Shown: positions 35,001 to 45,219 of the stretch, piece after piece
Numbering within the stretch: position 1 is the stretch's first letter
How the letters are laid out: the number at the start of each line of letters is the position of its first letter
Source of the DNA: Erinaceus europaeus
Lineage: Eukaryota > Chordata > Mammalia > Eulipotyphla > Erinaceidae
Assembly (NCBI RefSeq): GCF_950295315.1
Contig: NC_080171.1
Span: 32,170,361-32,234,360, forward strand
Direction of reading: 5' to 3'
DNA length: 64,000 nt
The notes under the pieces: model-generated
Seen by the model: the letters and a program-made list of their open reading frames with translations, nothing else
Told to the model about the DNA's origin: nothing
The model's database searches: none
Made by a program: the position numbers and the translations under genes

Positions 35001-35539
35001 ACGTGAACTGGGGTAGCTGAACTGATTAGATGAACTACTATGGGAGTCACATGCTTGGCCAGCCCTGGGGGGTTGGTCTCGGCCCATACTCTCGGGATTT
35101 TCTGCTTCCACAGTGCCAACAAGTCCTGATTACCTGCATCCTTTGGGGTTTCATAGAGGTGGTATTCTTCCCTTGATGGCATGGTAAGCAAGATCTGCCA
35201 GCCTGCTTGTACTGTTGGCCCATTGTTGGCATCAAAGGAAATGGTGGCCTGCAGTTTCTGAAGGAGATCCCTCCCTAGCAGTGGCTCAGGGTACTCGGGG
35301 ATTACCAGGAAGCAGTGAGTGATAGTCTCTAGACCAGGACCAGCCACTCTTCCTATAGACTGGATAACTCTTTGCTTCCCCTGTAGCCCCTATAATTTTA
35401 ACCTTGTCTTTTCCAGTGGGTCCGATTGGTTGCTGAAGTACTGAATGGGTGGCCCCAGTAGCCACCAAAAAGTCAATTAATTTACCCCTACCGAGAATTT
35501 TACCCTAGGCTCCTGGGGGTTGGAGGAACCTTGACTTTC
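31962..35539 (-). pseudogene. pol: ERV pro-pol (protease, RT, RNase H, integrase), defective
   Basis: Order on the minus strand: protease (35500-35290) with VATGATHSVL, where the catalytic Asp of the D-S/T-G motif is Ala; two shifts (about 35503 and 35350) put it in a different frame from gag and RT. Reverse transcriptase starts in the frame 35347-34349, with YVDD at residues 277-280 of that piece. The RT connection and RNase H (DGSSF, VELIAL, YTDSRYA) stay in the same frame to 33272, with in-frame stops at 34349, about 34284, 34079 and 33758. Integrase is in at least three frames: RNase H end/IN start (33228-32962), core with LDFTE and SLGYDN (32810-32585), and C-terminal half with SSGQVERMNRT (32600-31962). 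The core acidic residues are present. Confidence 0.95.
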
Positions 35540-37102
35540 TCAATCTAATTCAAGCAGCAGAGGTGCTTCCTCCTTCCTCCTTCTTTCTTCTTCCCTCAGC
35601 TTTGGACAGTCCTTCTTCCAGTGCCCCTCTTACTTACATAGTGCACATTGATTCCTTCCTAACCCTCCTAAGGGATTGCCTCTGCCTTTTATCTGCCCTC
35701 TCTCTTTCTTAGGTCCTCTTCTGTCCTCCCTATGTCCTGTCTCCCTGGCCAGGAGGACCTTTGCCATCTTATTATTTAGTTCCAGCATAGCCTATGCTGG
35801 GTCTTCCCTATTCTCAAACACCTGGGCTACGGCCAACAGTTCAGAGAGAGACTTCCCCTCAAAACCTTCTAACCTCTGTAACTTCTTTCTAATGTCTGGG
35901 GCTGATTGGGACACGAACTGGAGAGCGACTGCTGGCCCATTCTCAGGGGCCCTGGGGTCTATGGGTGTCCAGGTTCAGTACACCTGACATAACCTCTCCA
36001 AAAAGGCAGTCAGGCTCTCCTCCATGCCCTGTTTACACTCGGTCACCTTGGATAAATTAGTGGGTTTCCAGGCCGTGGCTCAGATACCCCATAATAGAGT
36101 CTGACAGTACCTGGTGAGGGCCTCGTATCCGGTGTTCGTATTGGGGTCCCACTTTGGTCGAGATTGGGGGAATACCTCCTCTATCATGCCCTGGTCAGTA
36201 GCCAGCTCCCCCCTGTGATCCCGAACCTGCTTTTTTCCTTCTACTTTGATTCTTTCTCTTTCCTCCAGGGTGAATAGGGTATTCAGCAGCTGCTGACAAT
36301 CATCCCACGTGGGTTGATGAGTATAAAAAACTGACTCGAGTAGGGTTGCCACCCCCTCTGGGTCTACAGAAAAAGGAGGGTTCTGGTTCTTCCAATTATA
36401 TAAATCAGAAGTGCTAAAGGGGACATAAGTCCTCAGGGGCCGTCCCCCTGCATCTGACTCCCCTACCTCCCGCAAAGGAAAAGTCCCGACCAACACAGGC
36501 TCTGGTCCAAAGACTGTTCCTGCTCTAGTATGGGGTGGGCTCAGGACTCCTGATGGGGACCCAGAGGTGGAATCAGGCACCTGGAGGGTCCCCTCAGGGG
36601 TGGTGGCCTTCGGGGCATCGGCATAAGGAGGAGGGTTCTCATTCCTCCACCTCCTTACTTGCAGAGGGGACTCGGGGGCTTCGGGGAGGACAGGAGTGGT
36701 AGGTCTCCTTGGAAGCCTGTTCCCTTGCTTGCTCTCGGCCACAAACACCCCCGATCTGCTCTTAGCCTTCTTCTTCCCTCTGGGGCCACCTCTGCACTCT
36801 CACAAGTATTTTGGCTGGTCCTGAACAATACCCACCCAGACCTCAATGTATGGCATCTGGTCTGGGTGCCTGGGATTCCCAAAGATCACATCATGCACTG
36901 ACGCGCACTTTCCCAGGTCGAGACTCCCTGTCTCAGGCCAGCTGACCTCAAAGGTTGGCCACTCCCTTTCACAGAACTTCCTCAGCGTGAAGACATCCAC
37001 CTGGGCTATGAACCCAGTTGCTCTCTTCGAGAAATCTGAAAAATTCTTAGTTAAACATTCAAGAGGGGTGGGCTTACAGTCCTTAGACTGGCTCTGTCCC
37101 AT
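35540..37102 (-). pseudogene. gag: ERV gag, one frame with five internal stops
   Basis: ATG at 37102 begins MGQSQSK, a myristoylation-type start. Matrix runs to a TGA at 36800-36802. The p12-like part has a PPPY late motif (NENPPPYADAP). Capsid follows (FSTSDLYNWKNQNPPF, HQPTWDDCQQLL), then a charged C-terminal region and a single zinc knuckle CALCK-stop-EGHWKKDC. In-frame stops: 36800, 36080, 35975, 35792 and 35630. The reading frame is otherwise unbroken over about 1.56 kb, with a terminal TGA at 35540-35542, where gammaretroviruses usually have a readthrough stop between gag and pol. Confidence 0.94.
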
Positions 37103-37570
37103 TTTCTCATCAAAATGGAACAGAAGGGAGATGAACACTGCAACAAGGAATACAGCAACCAGACTAAGGGTTCCTTTCACTCTTCCTCTTACACGCTGGC
37201 CGGCACACCACACAATTTCACACGTTCTCTCACTCTCATATACTTTTCCAATTAACCCAAAGGGTGTCCACTTGAGACCTTCTCCCCTATTTGGGCTGCA
37301 TGGGGTCCCTACTGGTGTTGATTCCAGTTTTCTTTTTGGGGTTTGCTTGTGCAGGGGCACACAGAAAGGGATGAGACAAGTAGCAGGAAAAAGAACTGGC
37401 ACTCGATGGGTGACAGACAATTGACTATGCTTGCATGGCCAGGCCCCTCGCAGGGCCTTAAGGAGTCTTAGCTTAGGGGTAGCTGTATGATCCCCAGCCT
37501 CGGTCTCAACAAAGTTGAGAATCCCCACTGAGCTGAGACGACTCCACAGACACGCAGGTTGAGAGCCCAC
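37103..37570 (-). other. glycoGag-like leader frame upstream of gag
   Basis: The gag frame stays open 156 codons upstream of MGQSQSK to an ATG at 37570. The leader ends with a hydrophobic segment (LSLVAVFLVAVFISLLF) a few residues before the gag ATG. In some gammaretroviruses an N-terminally extended, membrane-inserted Gag (glycoGag) starts from an upstream codon in the gag frame and has its membrane segment in this place. Here the start would be a plain ATG and the leader longer than usual. Downstream it meets the matrix stop at 36800, giving 256 residues in all. Confidence 0.6.
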
Positions 37571-37976
37571 TCACGGCCCGTAGTCTAATGACCGTGAGGC
37601 ACCCAACACACAAGCATTCACACCAAGGCATTCATTCAGTCAAGAGGGGGCGATTACCTGACCGGCCGCCACTACTAAGATATTACAAGTCAGGCCTTCG
37701 GGAATCACTGGAGAGTAGCTCTGGCCAGGCTCCGTCAGTTGCACTGACAAGGTCAATCTTTTCGCGAATCGCCAAAGAGAGAACAGACAAAGGGAGACGC
37801 AACAGAGCCACAGGGAACGTCTCCTGTGGGATTCGAACCGGGGGTGCGACTTAGGTGTCTCCAGGAAAATTCCTGTCTGGAGAGACCTCGGGCTCGGGCC
37901 CGGCGGCTACCACCCAGGTCGTTTTTCCCCTAGCTCTGGCGTGCCAGGTACTACTTCCTGGTGGTAGTGTGGCATG

Positions 37977-38010
37977 GCACACACACACACACACATACAC
38001 ATACACACAC
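37977..38010 (+). repeat. (CA)n microsatellite in the ERV leader
   Basis: CACACACACA with TACACATACACAC interruptions, read on the plus strand. Confidence 0.95.
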
Positions 38011-38017
38011 TATTCAG

Positions 38018-38147
38018 GACTCTATTTCAGACCCTGGCTTCCAGACGCTATTTCAGGCCCAGGCTTCCAGACCCTGTTTCAGGCCCAGGCTTCTGGACCC
38101 TGTTTCAGGCCCAGGCTTCCAGACCCTGTTTCAGGCCCAGGCTCCAA
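38018..38147 (-). repeat. Five 26-bp tandem repeats in the ERV leader
   Basis: Units start at 38018, 38044, 38070, 38096 and 38122, with plus-strand core CTGTTTCAGGCCCAGGCTTC. The first unit is the most diverged. They lie between the splice donor and the glycoGag-like frame, where the packaging signal is expected. Confidence 0.95.
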
Positions 38148-38273
38148 GCAGCCTGGAAGTTGTCACTTCCCAATGCTGTGGTCTGGGATTTCAATGCGGC
38201 GTCCCGCAATCCACAGACCCCACGCCCTTGCGGGGACACACAAGCGGTATACTGTGCACAAAAATCAGGCCTG

Positions 38274-38283
38274 ACTTACCGGT
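38274..38283 (-). promoter_or_regulatory. Probable major 5' splice donor of the ERV
   Basis: Minus-strand ACCG|GTAAGT, about 70 nt downstream of the primer-binding site, close to the donor consensus. It would serve spliced env mRNA. Confidence 0.6.
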
Positions 38284-38351
38284 GCCGGGCAAAAGGCTTC
38301 CAAGGATCCGGATCCGGGATGGGGTGTCCTCAGGAATCCCTGTCTGAGGAT

Positions 38352-38369
38352 ATCTTGCTGGGGCCTCCA
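38352..38369 (-). promoter_or_regulatory. Primer-binding site, tRNA-Gln-like
   Basis: Minus-strand TGGAGGCCCCAGCAAGAT begins two bases after the 5' LTR end. I judge it complementary to the tRNA-Gln 3' end at 15 of 18 positions; that comparison relies on memory of the tRNA. Confidence 0.7.
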
Positions 38370-38371
38370 AA

Positions 38372-38874
38372 TGTTAGCGAGCAAAATCAAACCACCATCC
38401 ACTGCAAGGAAGCAAAAGATGTTTATTCACGAATTCGAATCCGGGTCAAGAGGTGACTGACAGCAGTCCACCAGGCTCAACCGCCGAACAGGGCTCAAAC
38501 CACACAGTTTATAGGATTTCAGAATACACTCAGGGAGGGGGAATGCATCACCTTATCAATCTTATATCCAATAATATGCTATAGAAAACACGGAGTCCCA
38601 ATCATTTCAAACCTAGCAAAAAGCGGGGATCCACTCAGAGCAAAGCGCGGGCCTAACTTCAAACATTGCAAAAACCACACAACCAATAGAACCTAGCCAG
38701 AGTAGGGTCACCACATCCTCCCCGCCATCAGCCACAACCTTCTGGTAAACAGTTTCCTTGTGCAAAGGTCCTGATAAGCCTTGCCTGTATGCGGGGTCTT
38801 GGTAAACAACTAGTGGCTTACTGATTAGGTCCTGTGTTTTCAAGGGGGAAGGGTAAGGAATTTTCCATCTTACA
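38372..38874 (-). repeat. 5' LTR of the ERV, 503 bp
   Basis: Uninterrupted copy. On the minus strand it starts TGTAAGATGG and ends GCTAACA. TATAAA is at 38513-38508 and AATAAA at 38427-38422, giving a U3-R-U5 order with R starting about 25-30 bp below the TATA box. Confidence 0.95.
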
Positions 38875-38994
38875 CACATGTATAGCAGTAAGAGAATCAC
38901 TTTATAGGAAGTGCTACATACTTTAGTATTCCTATAAATATTCTTTTGCTTTGTTCTGAGTTGAAGCTAGCTTCATAGAAATAGGCTGAACTGG

Positions 38995-39205
38995 GCCAGG
39001 TGGTGGTGCATCTGCTACAGTGCACATGCTACAGTGCACAAGGATCTAGGTTCGAGCCCCCAGTCCCCATCAGCAGGGGGAAAGGTTTGCAAGTGGTGAA
39101 GTGTTGCAGGTGTCTCTGTCTCTCACCCTCTCTATCCCTCCCTTCCCTCTTGATTTCTGACTGTCTTTATCTAATAAATAAATAAATAAATAAAATTTTA
39201 AAATG
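38995..39205 (+). repeat. SINE-B copy
   Basis: GGGCCAGGTGGTGGTGCATC head, GGTTCGAGCCCCCAGTCCCC, CT body and AATAAATAAATAAATAAA tail. Confidence 0.9.
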
Positions 39206-39229
39206 AAAAAAATAGGCTGAACCTTTTGG

Positions 39230-40500
39230 ATCTTGATCTTAAGATGTTATGACGTGAAGTGTCCTGCCAGTATTTTCTTCTATGTATTTGATAGTTTCTG
39301 GCCTAATGTCCATGTCCTTGTTCCACTTGGAGTGGACTTTAGTGCTTGGTGATAAGTTCATGTTTGATGATGGTTCAACTTCCTCTGCTTGTATGTTTAA
39401 TTCAAATTTCCTAGCACCATTTATTGAAGAGACTCTCCTTTTACCATTTAATAGTTTGAGCACCTTGTCAAAACTTAGTTGGTTTTAGATGGGGTGGCTA
39501 ATTTATGGGCCTTCAATTTTATTCCACTGATTTCTGTGTCTATTTTTATTCCAGTAGCAGGCAGCTTTGATTACAGTATCTCTGTAATCAAAGTATACAG
39601 TATAACTTGAGGTCAGGTAGTGTAATGCTCCAGTCTTGTTCCTTTTTTTTTTTTAAGATTGCTTTGGAAATCCTGGAGAATTTTTGGTTCCAGATAAAAT
39701 TTTTATAACTTTTGTTCATTCCCTTAAAGAAGTTCATTGGTACCTTGATGAGGATGGCATTAAATCTGTATATGGCTCTGGGAAGGATGGCCATTTTGAT
39801 GATATTAAACCTCTCCAATCCATGAAAATGGAATGTCTTTTATTCCCAAATATTTATTTGTTTTTTCTGCTATGGTGAAAGGGTATTGATTTCTATATCT
39901 TTTATTCTTCTGATTTTGGTGTTTGCATAGAGGAATGCCATTGATTTTTGTGTATTGATTTTGTAGACTGCCACTTTACTATATTGTACAATAATATTCA
40001 GGAGTTTTATACTGGACTCTTTAGGGTTTTGTATGCATATAATCATATCATATGACATATGGACAGTTTAATTTTCTTTTCTTCTAATCTGTAGTTCCTT
40101 TTATTCATTTCTCTTTCCTAATTGCTATGGCTAGGAAGTTCAAGGCAATGGTGAGTAGTGGTGGTGATAATGGTTGGCTCTGCCTTGTACCTGGCTAGAG
40201 AATAAATTCCTTCAGTTTGTCACCATTCTTGTTGACTGTTGGTGTACTGTATATAGATTCAACTAGTTTGAGGGATTTTCCATTTACCCCATTTAAAAAA
40301 AAAGTTTTGATGATGAAAGAATGTTAGACCTTGTCAAAGGCTTTCTCTGCATCTATTGATATGATCATGTGATTTTTGGTTTTAAATTAATTGATGTTAT
40401 GTGTATCAAATCAGGCCTTGCATTTCTGGGATAAATCTACTTGGTCATGGTGCACAATCTTCTTGATGTCTTGCTGTATGCAGTTTGCTAGAGGAATCAA
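39230..40500 (-). pseudogene. L1 ORF2 segment, inverted 5' part of an L1
   Basis: Minus-strand frames read RT-region ORF2p: [19 protein letters not shown] and [10 protein letters not shown] (39818-39588) and [20 protein letters not shown]. The left end corresponds to the ORF2 point where the plus-strand segment at about 40540 starts, the layout left by twin priming. Confidence 0.85.
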
Positions 40501-41431
40501 ATCCAGAAGCAAATAAAACTAAAGCAAAAATAAACCCATAGGAGGACTATATCAAACTGAAGAACTTCTGCACAACAAAGGATACCACCACCCAAACAGA
40601 AAGACACCTATGGCATGGAGAAGATCTTTACACAACATACAGCAAAGGACTAATAACCAAAACACACAAAGAGCTCATTAAACTAAATACCAAAAAAAAA
40701 AAAAAAAAGAAACCAACAAAAAAAACCAAAACAAACAAACAAAAAGTAACCCTATTAGAAAATAGGGCCAGGACATGGACAGACATTTCACCAAGGAAGA
40801 GATCCAGAGGGCCAACAGATCTATGAGAAGGTGGTCAAAGTTACTGGTCATCAGAGGAATGCATATAGAGACAACAATGAAATACTACTTTACATCTGTG
40901 AGAATGTCATTCATCAGAAGGGACATAAATTACAAATGTTGGAGAGGATGTGGAGAAAATGGGACACTTCTGCACTGCTAGTGGAAGTGCAAAATTGTCC
41001 AACCACTGTGGAAAGAAATCTGGAGATTTATCGGGACACTAGAAATGGACCCACCCTACAACTCAGCAATTCCTCTCCTAGGCATTTACCCAATAGAAAC
41101 ACCTATCAGAAGTGATATATCTATATCTATATCTATATCTATATCTATATCTATAATCTATATCTATATCTATATCTATATCTATATCTATATCTATATC
41201 TATATCTATTCTATATCTATATCTATGTTCATAGAAGCACAATTTGTAATTGCCAGAACCTGGAAGCAATCCAGATGTCCAATATCAGATGAATGGCTAA
41301 AAAAATATCGTAGGTATATATACACAGTGGAATACTACTCAAGATGAAACTTGAGGACATCATGTTGAGTGAGATAAGCCAAAAAGAAAAGGATGAATAC
41401 CAAATGATCTCACCTATTAGTAGGACTTAAT
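40501..41431 (+). pseudogene. L1 ORF2 C-terminal segment, 3' part of the same L1
   Basis: Plus-strand ORF2 end: RHFTKEEIQRANRSMRRWSK, IETTMKYYFTSVRMSFI, then MDPPYNSAIPLLGIYPIE, an ATCTAT expansion, and ARTWKQSRCPISDEWLKKY. It is cut by the assembly gap, so the 3' UTR and tail are not seen. Confidence 0.85.
41115..41226 (+). repeat. (ATCTAT)n microsatellite inside L1 ORF2
   Basis: About 18 hexamer units with two short interruptions, expanding within the L1 coding sequence. Confidence 0.95.
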
Positions 41432-41631
41432 NNNNNNNNNNNNNNNNNNNNNNNNNNNNNNNNNNNNNNNNNNNNNNNNNNNNNNNNNNNNNNNNNNNNN
41501 NNNNNNNNNNNNNNNNNNNNNNNNNNNNNNNNNNNNNNNNNNNNNNNNNNNNNNNNNNNNNNNNNNNNNNNNNNNNNNNNNNNNNNNNNNNNNNNNNNNN
41601 NNNNNNNNNNNNNNNNNNNNNNNNNNNNNNN
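41432..41631. other. Assembly gap (200 N)
   Basis: Exactly 200 undetermined bases, a conventional scaffold gap size, so true length is unknown. A SINE tail resumes at 41632-41720. Confidence 0.99.
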
Positions 41632-42174
41632 CTCTCTGTTTCCTTCTCTATCTCTCCTTCCCGTCTCAATTTCTCTCTGTCTCTATCCAATAATACATAA
41701 ATAAAAATAAAAAATAGGGTACTCTTAAAACTAAAATTTAAAAAAAGAAAAAAAAAACTACTGGATCTTACTGTTGTCTGTAAAGTATTAATCCCTCCAA
41801 TAAAGAAAAAAATAGAAAAAAGTGGAATATACTTAAGTGTTTTAAAGAGTAAGTGAGATCTGCTGCAGGAAGGTGGCACAGTCACTGGGGTGTCAAACTT
41901 GCAAGCATGCAGTCCCAAATTCAAACCCCAGCTTTGCACATAACAGAGTGCCTGCTTATTTACTGCTATAACATTCCACTCCACTGGGAATACTGCAGGT
42001 GCTTTTAAAATACTTGTTGGTCTCTATAGGAGGAATATGCATGCTTATAGGAAATGGATTTGGAGGACCTGTGTTGAGAATGAAACTATTTCAAATAACT
42101 GTTAGAGAAATGACCCTTGAAGCAAACTTTGCTGTAGACTGGATTCTGCTCATTATTAAAACATTACTAAAAAG

Positions 42175-42385
42175 GGGGGGAGGAGTGGATGGGGGTGCAC
42201 CTGTTGAGCTGTTATACTGTGCAAGGACCCAGGTTTGAGCCCCCAGTCCCCACCTACAGGGGGAAAGCTTCACAAGTAGTGAAGCAGTGCTGCAGATATC
42301 TCTCTGTCTCTCACCCTCTCTATCTCCCCCTTCCCTCTAAATTTCCGACTGTATCCAATAAATAAAGATAATTTTTTTTTAATGG
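42175..42385 (+). repeat. SINE-B copy
   Basis: GGTGCACCTGTTGAGCTGTTA, AGGTTTGAGCCCCCAGTCCC, CT body and AATAAATAAAGATAATTTTT tail. Confidence 0.85.
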
Positions 42386-42389
42386 GGTG

Positions 42390-43395
42390 GGGAGGGAGAG
42401 TTACTCAAACATAAAGGGTGTTTGTTTCTGAAACTGGCTCATTAATCACTGTAGCCACCCCTGAAAACAGCAGTTCCCAGGCTCTGCTCTGCGCGTCTGA
42501 GTCTCGCCCAGCTCCTTTCCTTTTACTTGTGCTTCTTGCTCAAGTTTTACACTGTGATATGGCTGTGTGGCAGCTCTTTCTCAGGACCTGTGTACTCTGA
42601 GTCTGTCTAACTTTGGGCCAGCTTTGCAGACTGAAAAAGATTCTAGTGTGCCCAGTTTAGAGGAGATGGAGGCTAGGAGGAGGGGGCTTCCCTCAGGAAG
42701 AGGAATTATCTTTGTTGTGCTTAATTGAGCCTTTCCTATGAGCTCTGCAGGAGTGTGCATGACAGCAAACATGAAAGAGCAGGCTCAGTGCACAGATTTT
42801 TATGGTCCTGGTTTTAACTTTTGATTTACTCACTGTATGGGACTCAGCCTGCCTTTGATTGTGAGTCTAAAACAGGGGAAGGAAGTTTCTTGGCTTCTAA
42901 GAGGTCATAAGAATTCTGGAAACTGAGTGCAAAGAAATTCCTCTGTACTTTTGCCATCTTGATTCCTATTCTGTTGCTTTTGTGTCTCTACAGAGAGTAG
43001 CACAAAGATAAGAAACCCTAAACTAAGTCTGAAGGGTTATCTCTGTCACCTTCAGAAGCTGGTGTCCTTAAATGCCTGTCCTCTTTGCCTCGCAAAACAC
43101 GTTTTTCAACAGCTGATCCTCCTCAGGCTAATGGCTGTAAGTGACGCTACAATCCAAATGAGTACAAGATCCCAGTTGCACAGCTGTTTCTGGCCCTTCA
43201 TTAAATCCAAGTCTAACTCATTCTCTTTCCACAAAAACAAATTTATAATAGATATAAAAAAAAACTGTACTGCCAATCCTGACCAATGCCAGTACCCTCT
43301 CTGATTCAAAGAAATGAGGAATTAAAGTCCAACTTGATTCTGTATTCAAATTGTCTAGTTAACTGTTTTAATGCAGAATCCAGGAAATTCCCAAT
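42390..43395. other. Intergenic, no gene recognised
   Basis: Relatively repeat-poor sequence with no convincing coding frame. Confidence 0.45.
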
Positions 43396-43399
43396 TTTC

Positions 43400-43625
43400 C
43401 TTTTATTTAATTTTTATTATATTTATTTATCTATTGGATAGAAGCAGCCAGAAGTTGAGAGGGGAGAGGGGAAACAGAAAGGGAGAGAGACAGAGAGACA
43501 CCTACAGCACTGCTTCATCACTTGCAAAGCTTTCCTCCTGCAGGTGGGGACCATCGGCTCGAATCTGGTTCTTTGCGCATTGTAACATGTGTGCTCAATC
43601 AGGTGTGCCACCACTTGGCCCCTTA
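43400..43625 (-). repeat. SINE-B copy
   Basis: Reverse copy: tail TTTATTATATTTATTTATC, GAGGGGAGAGGGGAAACAG, AAAGCTTTCCTCCTGCAGG core, head ending GCCACCACTTGGCCCC. Confidence 0.88.
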
Positions 43626-43801
43626 GATTTTTCCTTACCATGCATCTCTGAAGGAGGACCAAGTCCTACCCACTAACAAAAGGCATCAGTTGAGGCTTTT
43701 TTCCCTCCTGCTTATTGCTTGAGAGCTGCTGTGTTCTACTCCCACTTATCATCAATTACTCAGGTGACCATAACAAGAAAGAAACAAACAAACAAAATAG
43801 T

Positions 43802-44347
43802 TGTCTCCAGCCCTGGATGGCTGGAGGAGAGTCCTACCTACCTATCTGCTGATCTACCTTCAGATAACATGCTGGGATATTGTGCAGATGCAGTCACATC
43901 TGCCATGTTGTCCCCTCAGGCTACTGCTAGTTCCCAGGAGAGTTGGGACATTCTCGGAGTGCCTGTTTCCGCCATGTTGTGCCCTCAGGGCATTGTCTAT
44001 TTCCCTGAGATATTTGGAGTGCTTTGGTCACTCCTCCCCCTTCCTATTCTCACAAGAGTTATTATCCTATCCCGGAGTGCTATGATTACTCCTCCCTGTT
44101 CCCATTCTCACGAAAGCTGCTCCTATAAAAGCCCTTCTTCTTCCGCACCTCATTCTCTTGCCAGCACTTCACTTCAGTGTTCAGACACAGGAAAGGTTAC
44201 TGCCTGAGGCGGCCATTTTCGCTACCTCCACGTGGCCCAACCTGCTTCTCTAGCACCCAACTCTGAGGTGCCAGCGCAAATAAAGATTTGTGTTCCCTCT
44301 TCACTCCGGACCTCCTCTCTCTCTTCTCCGCGGCCCACACAACAACA
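43802..44347 (+). mobile_element. LTR, probably solo, plus strand
   Basis: Starts near TGTCTCCAGCC and ends in the CCACACAACAACAA stretch. CTATAAAAG lies near 44123 and AATAAAG near 44279, about 155 bp apart, followed by a CT-rich U5. Within U3 there are direct repeats: GCCATGTTGT.CCCTCAGG (two copies, near 43902 and 43971) and TCACTCCTCC/TTACTCCTCC with ATTCTCAC.A (two copies). No clean target duplication could be fixed because the right end is a CAA repeat. Confidence 0.65.
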
Positions 44348-44349
44348 AT

Positions 44350-44785
44350 AACACATCCCTATGTGAGCCTGGCAGTGGTGTTTGAGTAATTTGTTGGTGT
44401 TAGTCTGTCTCTATTATGAGGACAAACTGACACCTACCTCAGAGGGATTAAATGAACTAAAATTGTGCCAAGCACCAGAAACATAAGCAATAGTGTATTC
44501 TAGAGAATTCTGTTATCCTCTTTGTTCCCACCACCCTCCGGAAGGGTGCTCCAGTCTGGCTTTTCATCATTACACTGAAAACCAGAAGATTCCAGAAGTT
44601 CTGCACCAACCTACCTTACTCAAGCTTTACCGGGAGGTCACTGTATTCCAGTTAAGCATTTCTCAAGAGTGTACTCTGCAGAGCACCTGCTCTTCCAGAC
44701 GCATCTAGAAAAAAGGAACCATAGGAAACCAGTATGAGGAAAGTTGCTTGTTACAGCTTTATTTTAAGAAGTTACAACATACACT
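44350..44785. other. Intergenic, no feature recognised
   Basis: One small plus frame (44493-44708) has no family resemblance. Confidence 0.4.
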
Positions 44786-44789
44786 AGCA

Positions 44790-45020
44790 AAGTTTCAGGG
44801 GCTGGCAAGGTATCTATAGGTCTCCTACTATGTCATCTGCCCATCCCAGGTTTGAGCCCAACACCCACTCCCACTAAAGCAGTGCTGCAGATCTCTCTCC
44901 CTCTCAGTCTCTATCAAAAAGAAAAAATGGGGGGAAAGGGGGAGGCGGTCACAGGGGGCGGTGGAGTCCTCTTGCAGGCACAGGCCATAACCCTGGTGGC
45001 AATAATAATAATAATGTAAA
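44790..45020 (+). repeat. SINE-B, degraded, with 3' module
   Basis: GGGGCTGGCAAGGTATCTAT head, short CT body, A-rich stretch, then the CAGGCACAGGCCATAACCCT module and AATAATAATAATAATG. Confidence 0.65.
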
Positions 45021-45219
45021 AAAAAATAGGACTCAAAGGGCTAAGTGCCTGGTGATCAGCACACCACTTATCCTCAGGAGAGCATGATTAATGACAAGCA
45101 TGCATTCTTTGTTCTTCTGAACCCCAGGTGTAAACTACAAATAGGAGTCAAGAGCGTCTTACATTTGTGGAGTCCTAGGTCCCACTTACTTCCCCAGTCC
45201 TCTAAGGAAACACCTCAGA

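Larger units (their letters stand above)
29004..38879 (-). mobile_element. Endogenous retrovirus, class I (gammaretrovirus-like), full structure, defective
   Basis: Provirus 29009-38874 on the minus strand, flanked by CACAT at 29004-29008 and 38875-38879. On the minus strand the order is 5' LTR, primer-binding site, splice donor, leader repeats, glycoGag-like leader, gag, pro-pol, env overlapping the pol end, purine tract, 3' LTR. One-knuckle NC, YVDD reverse transcriptase, PPPY late motif, CWLC and CX6CC in Env and pol/env overlap together mark a gammaretrovirus-like element. It lies antisense to both cellular genes in the window. All three genes carry stops or frameshifts, so it cannot make a virus unaided. 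Confidence 0.95.

Noticed and set aside
32095..37424. Plus-strand ORFs across the retrovirus (up to 192 aa)
   Set aside because: They are antisense shadows of gag, pol and env. None has a start context or domain that suggests an antisense gene.
31962..37570. APOBEC-type hypermutation as the cause of the ERV stops
   Set aside because: The stops are a mix of TGA, TAG and TAA, some at sites where Arg or Glu codons would be expected. No G-to-A context bias could be shown without an intact relative.
37821..37856. Possible tRNA gene in the ERV leader (GGTTCGAATCC on the minus strand)
   Set aside because: Only a B-box-like string is present. The T-arm does not pair and no A box or cloverleaf could be drawn.
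41427..41984. 185-aa ORF running into the N block
   Set aside because: Much of it is the assembly gap translated as X; the rest is SINE tail.
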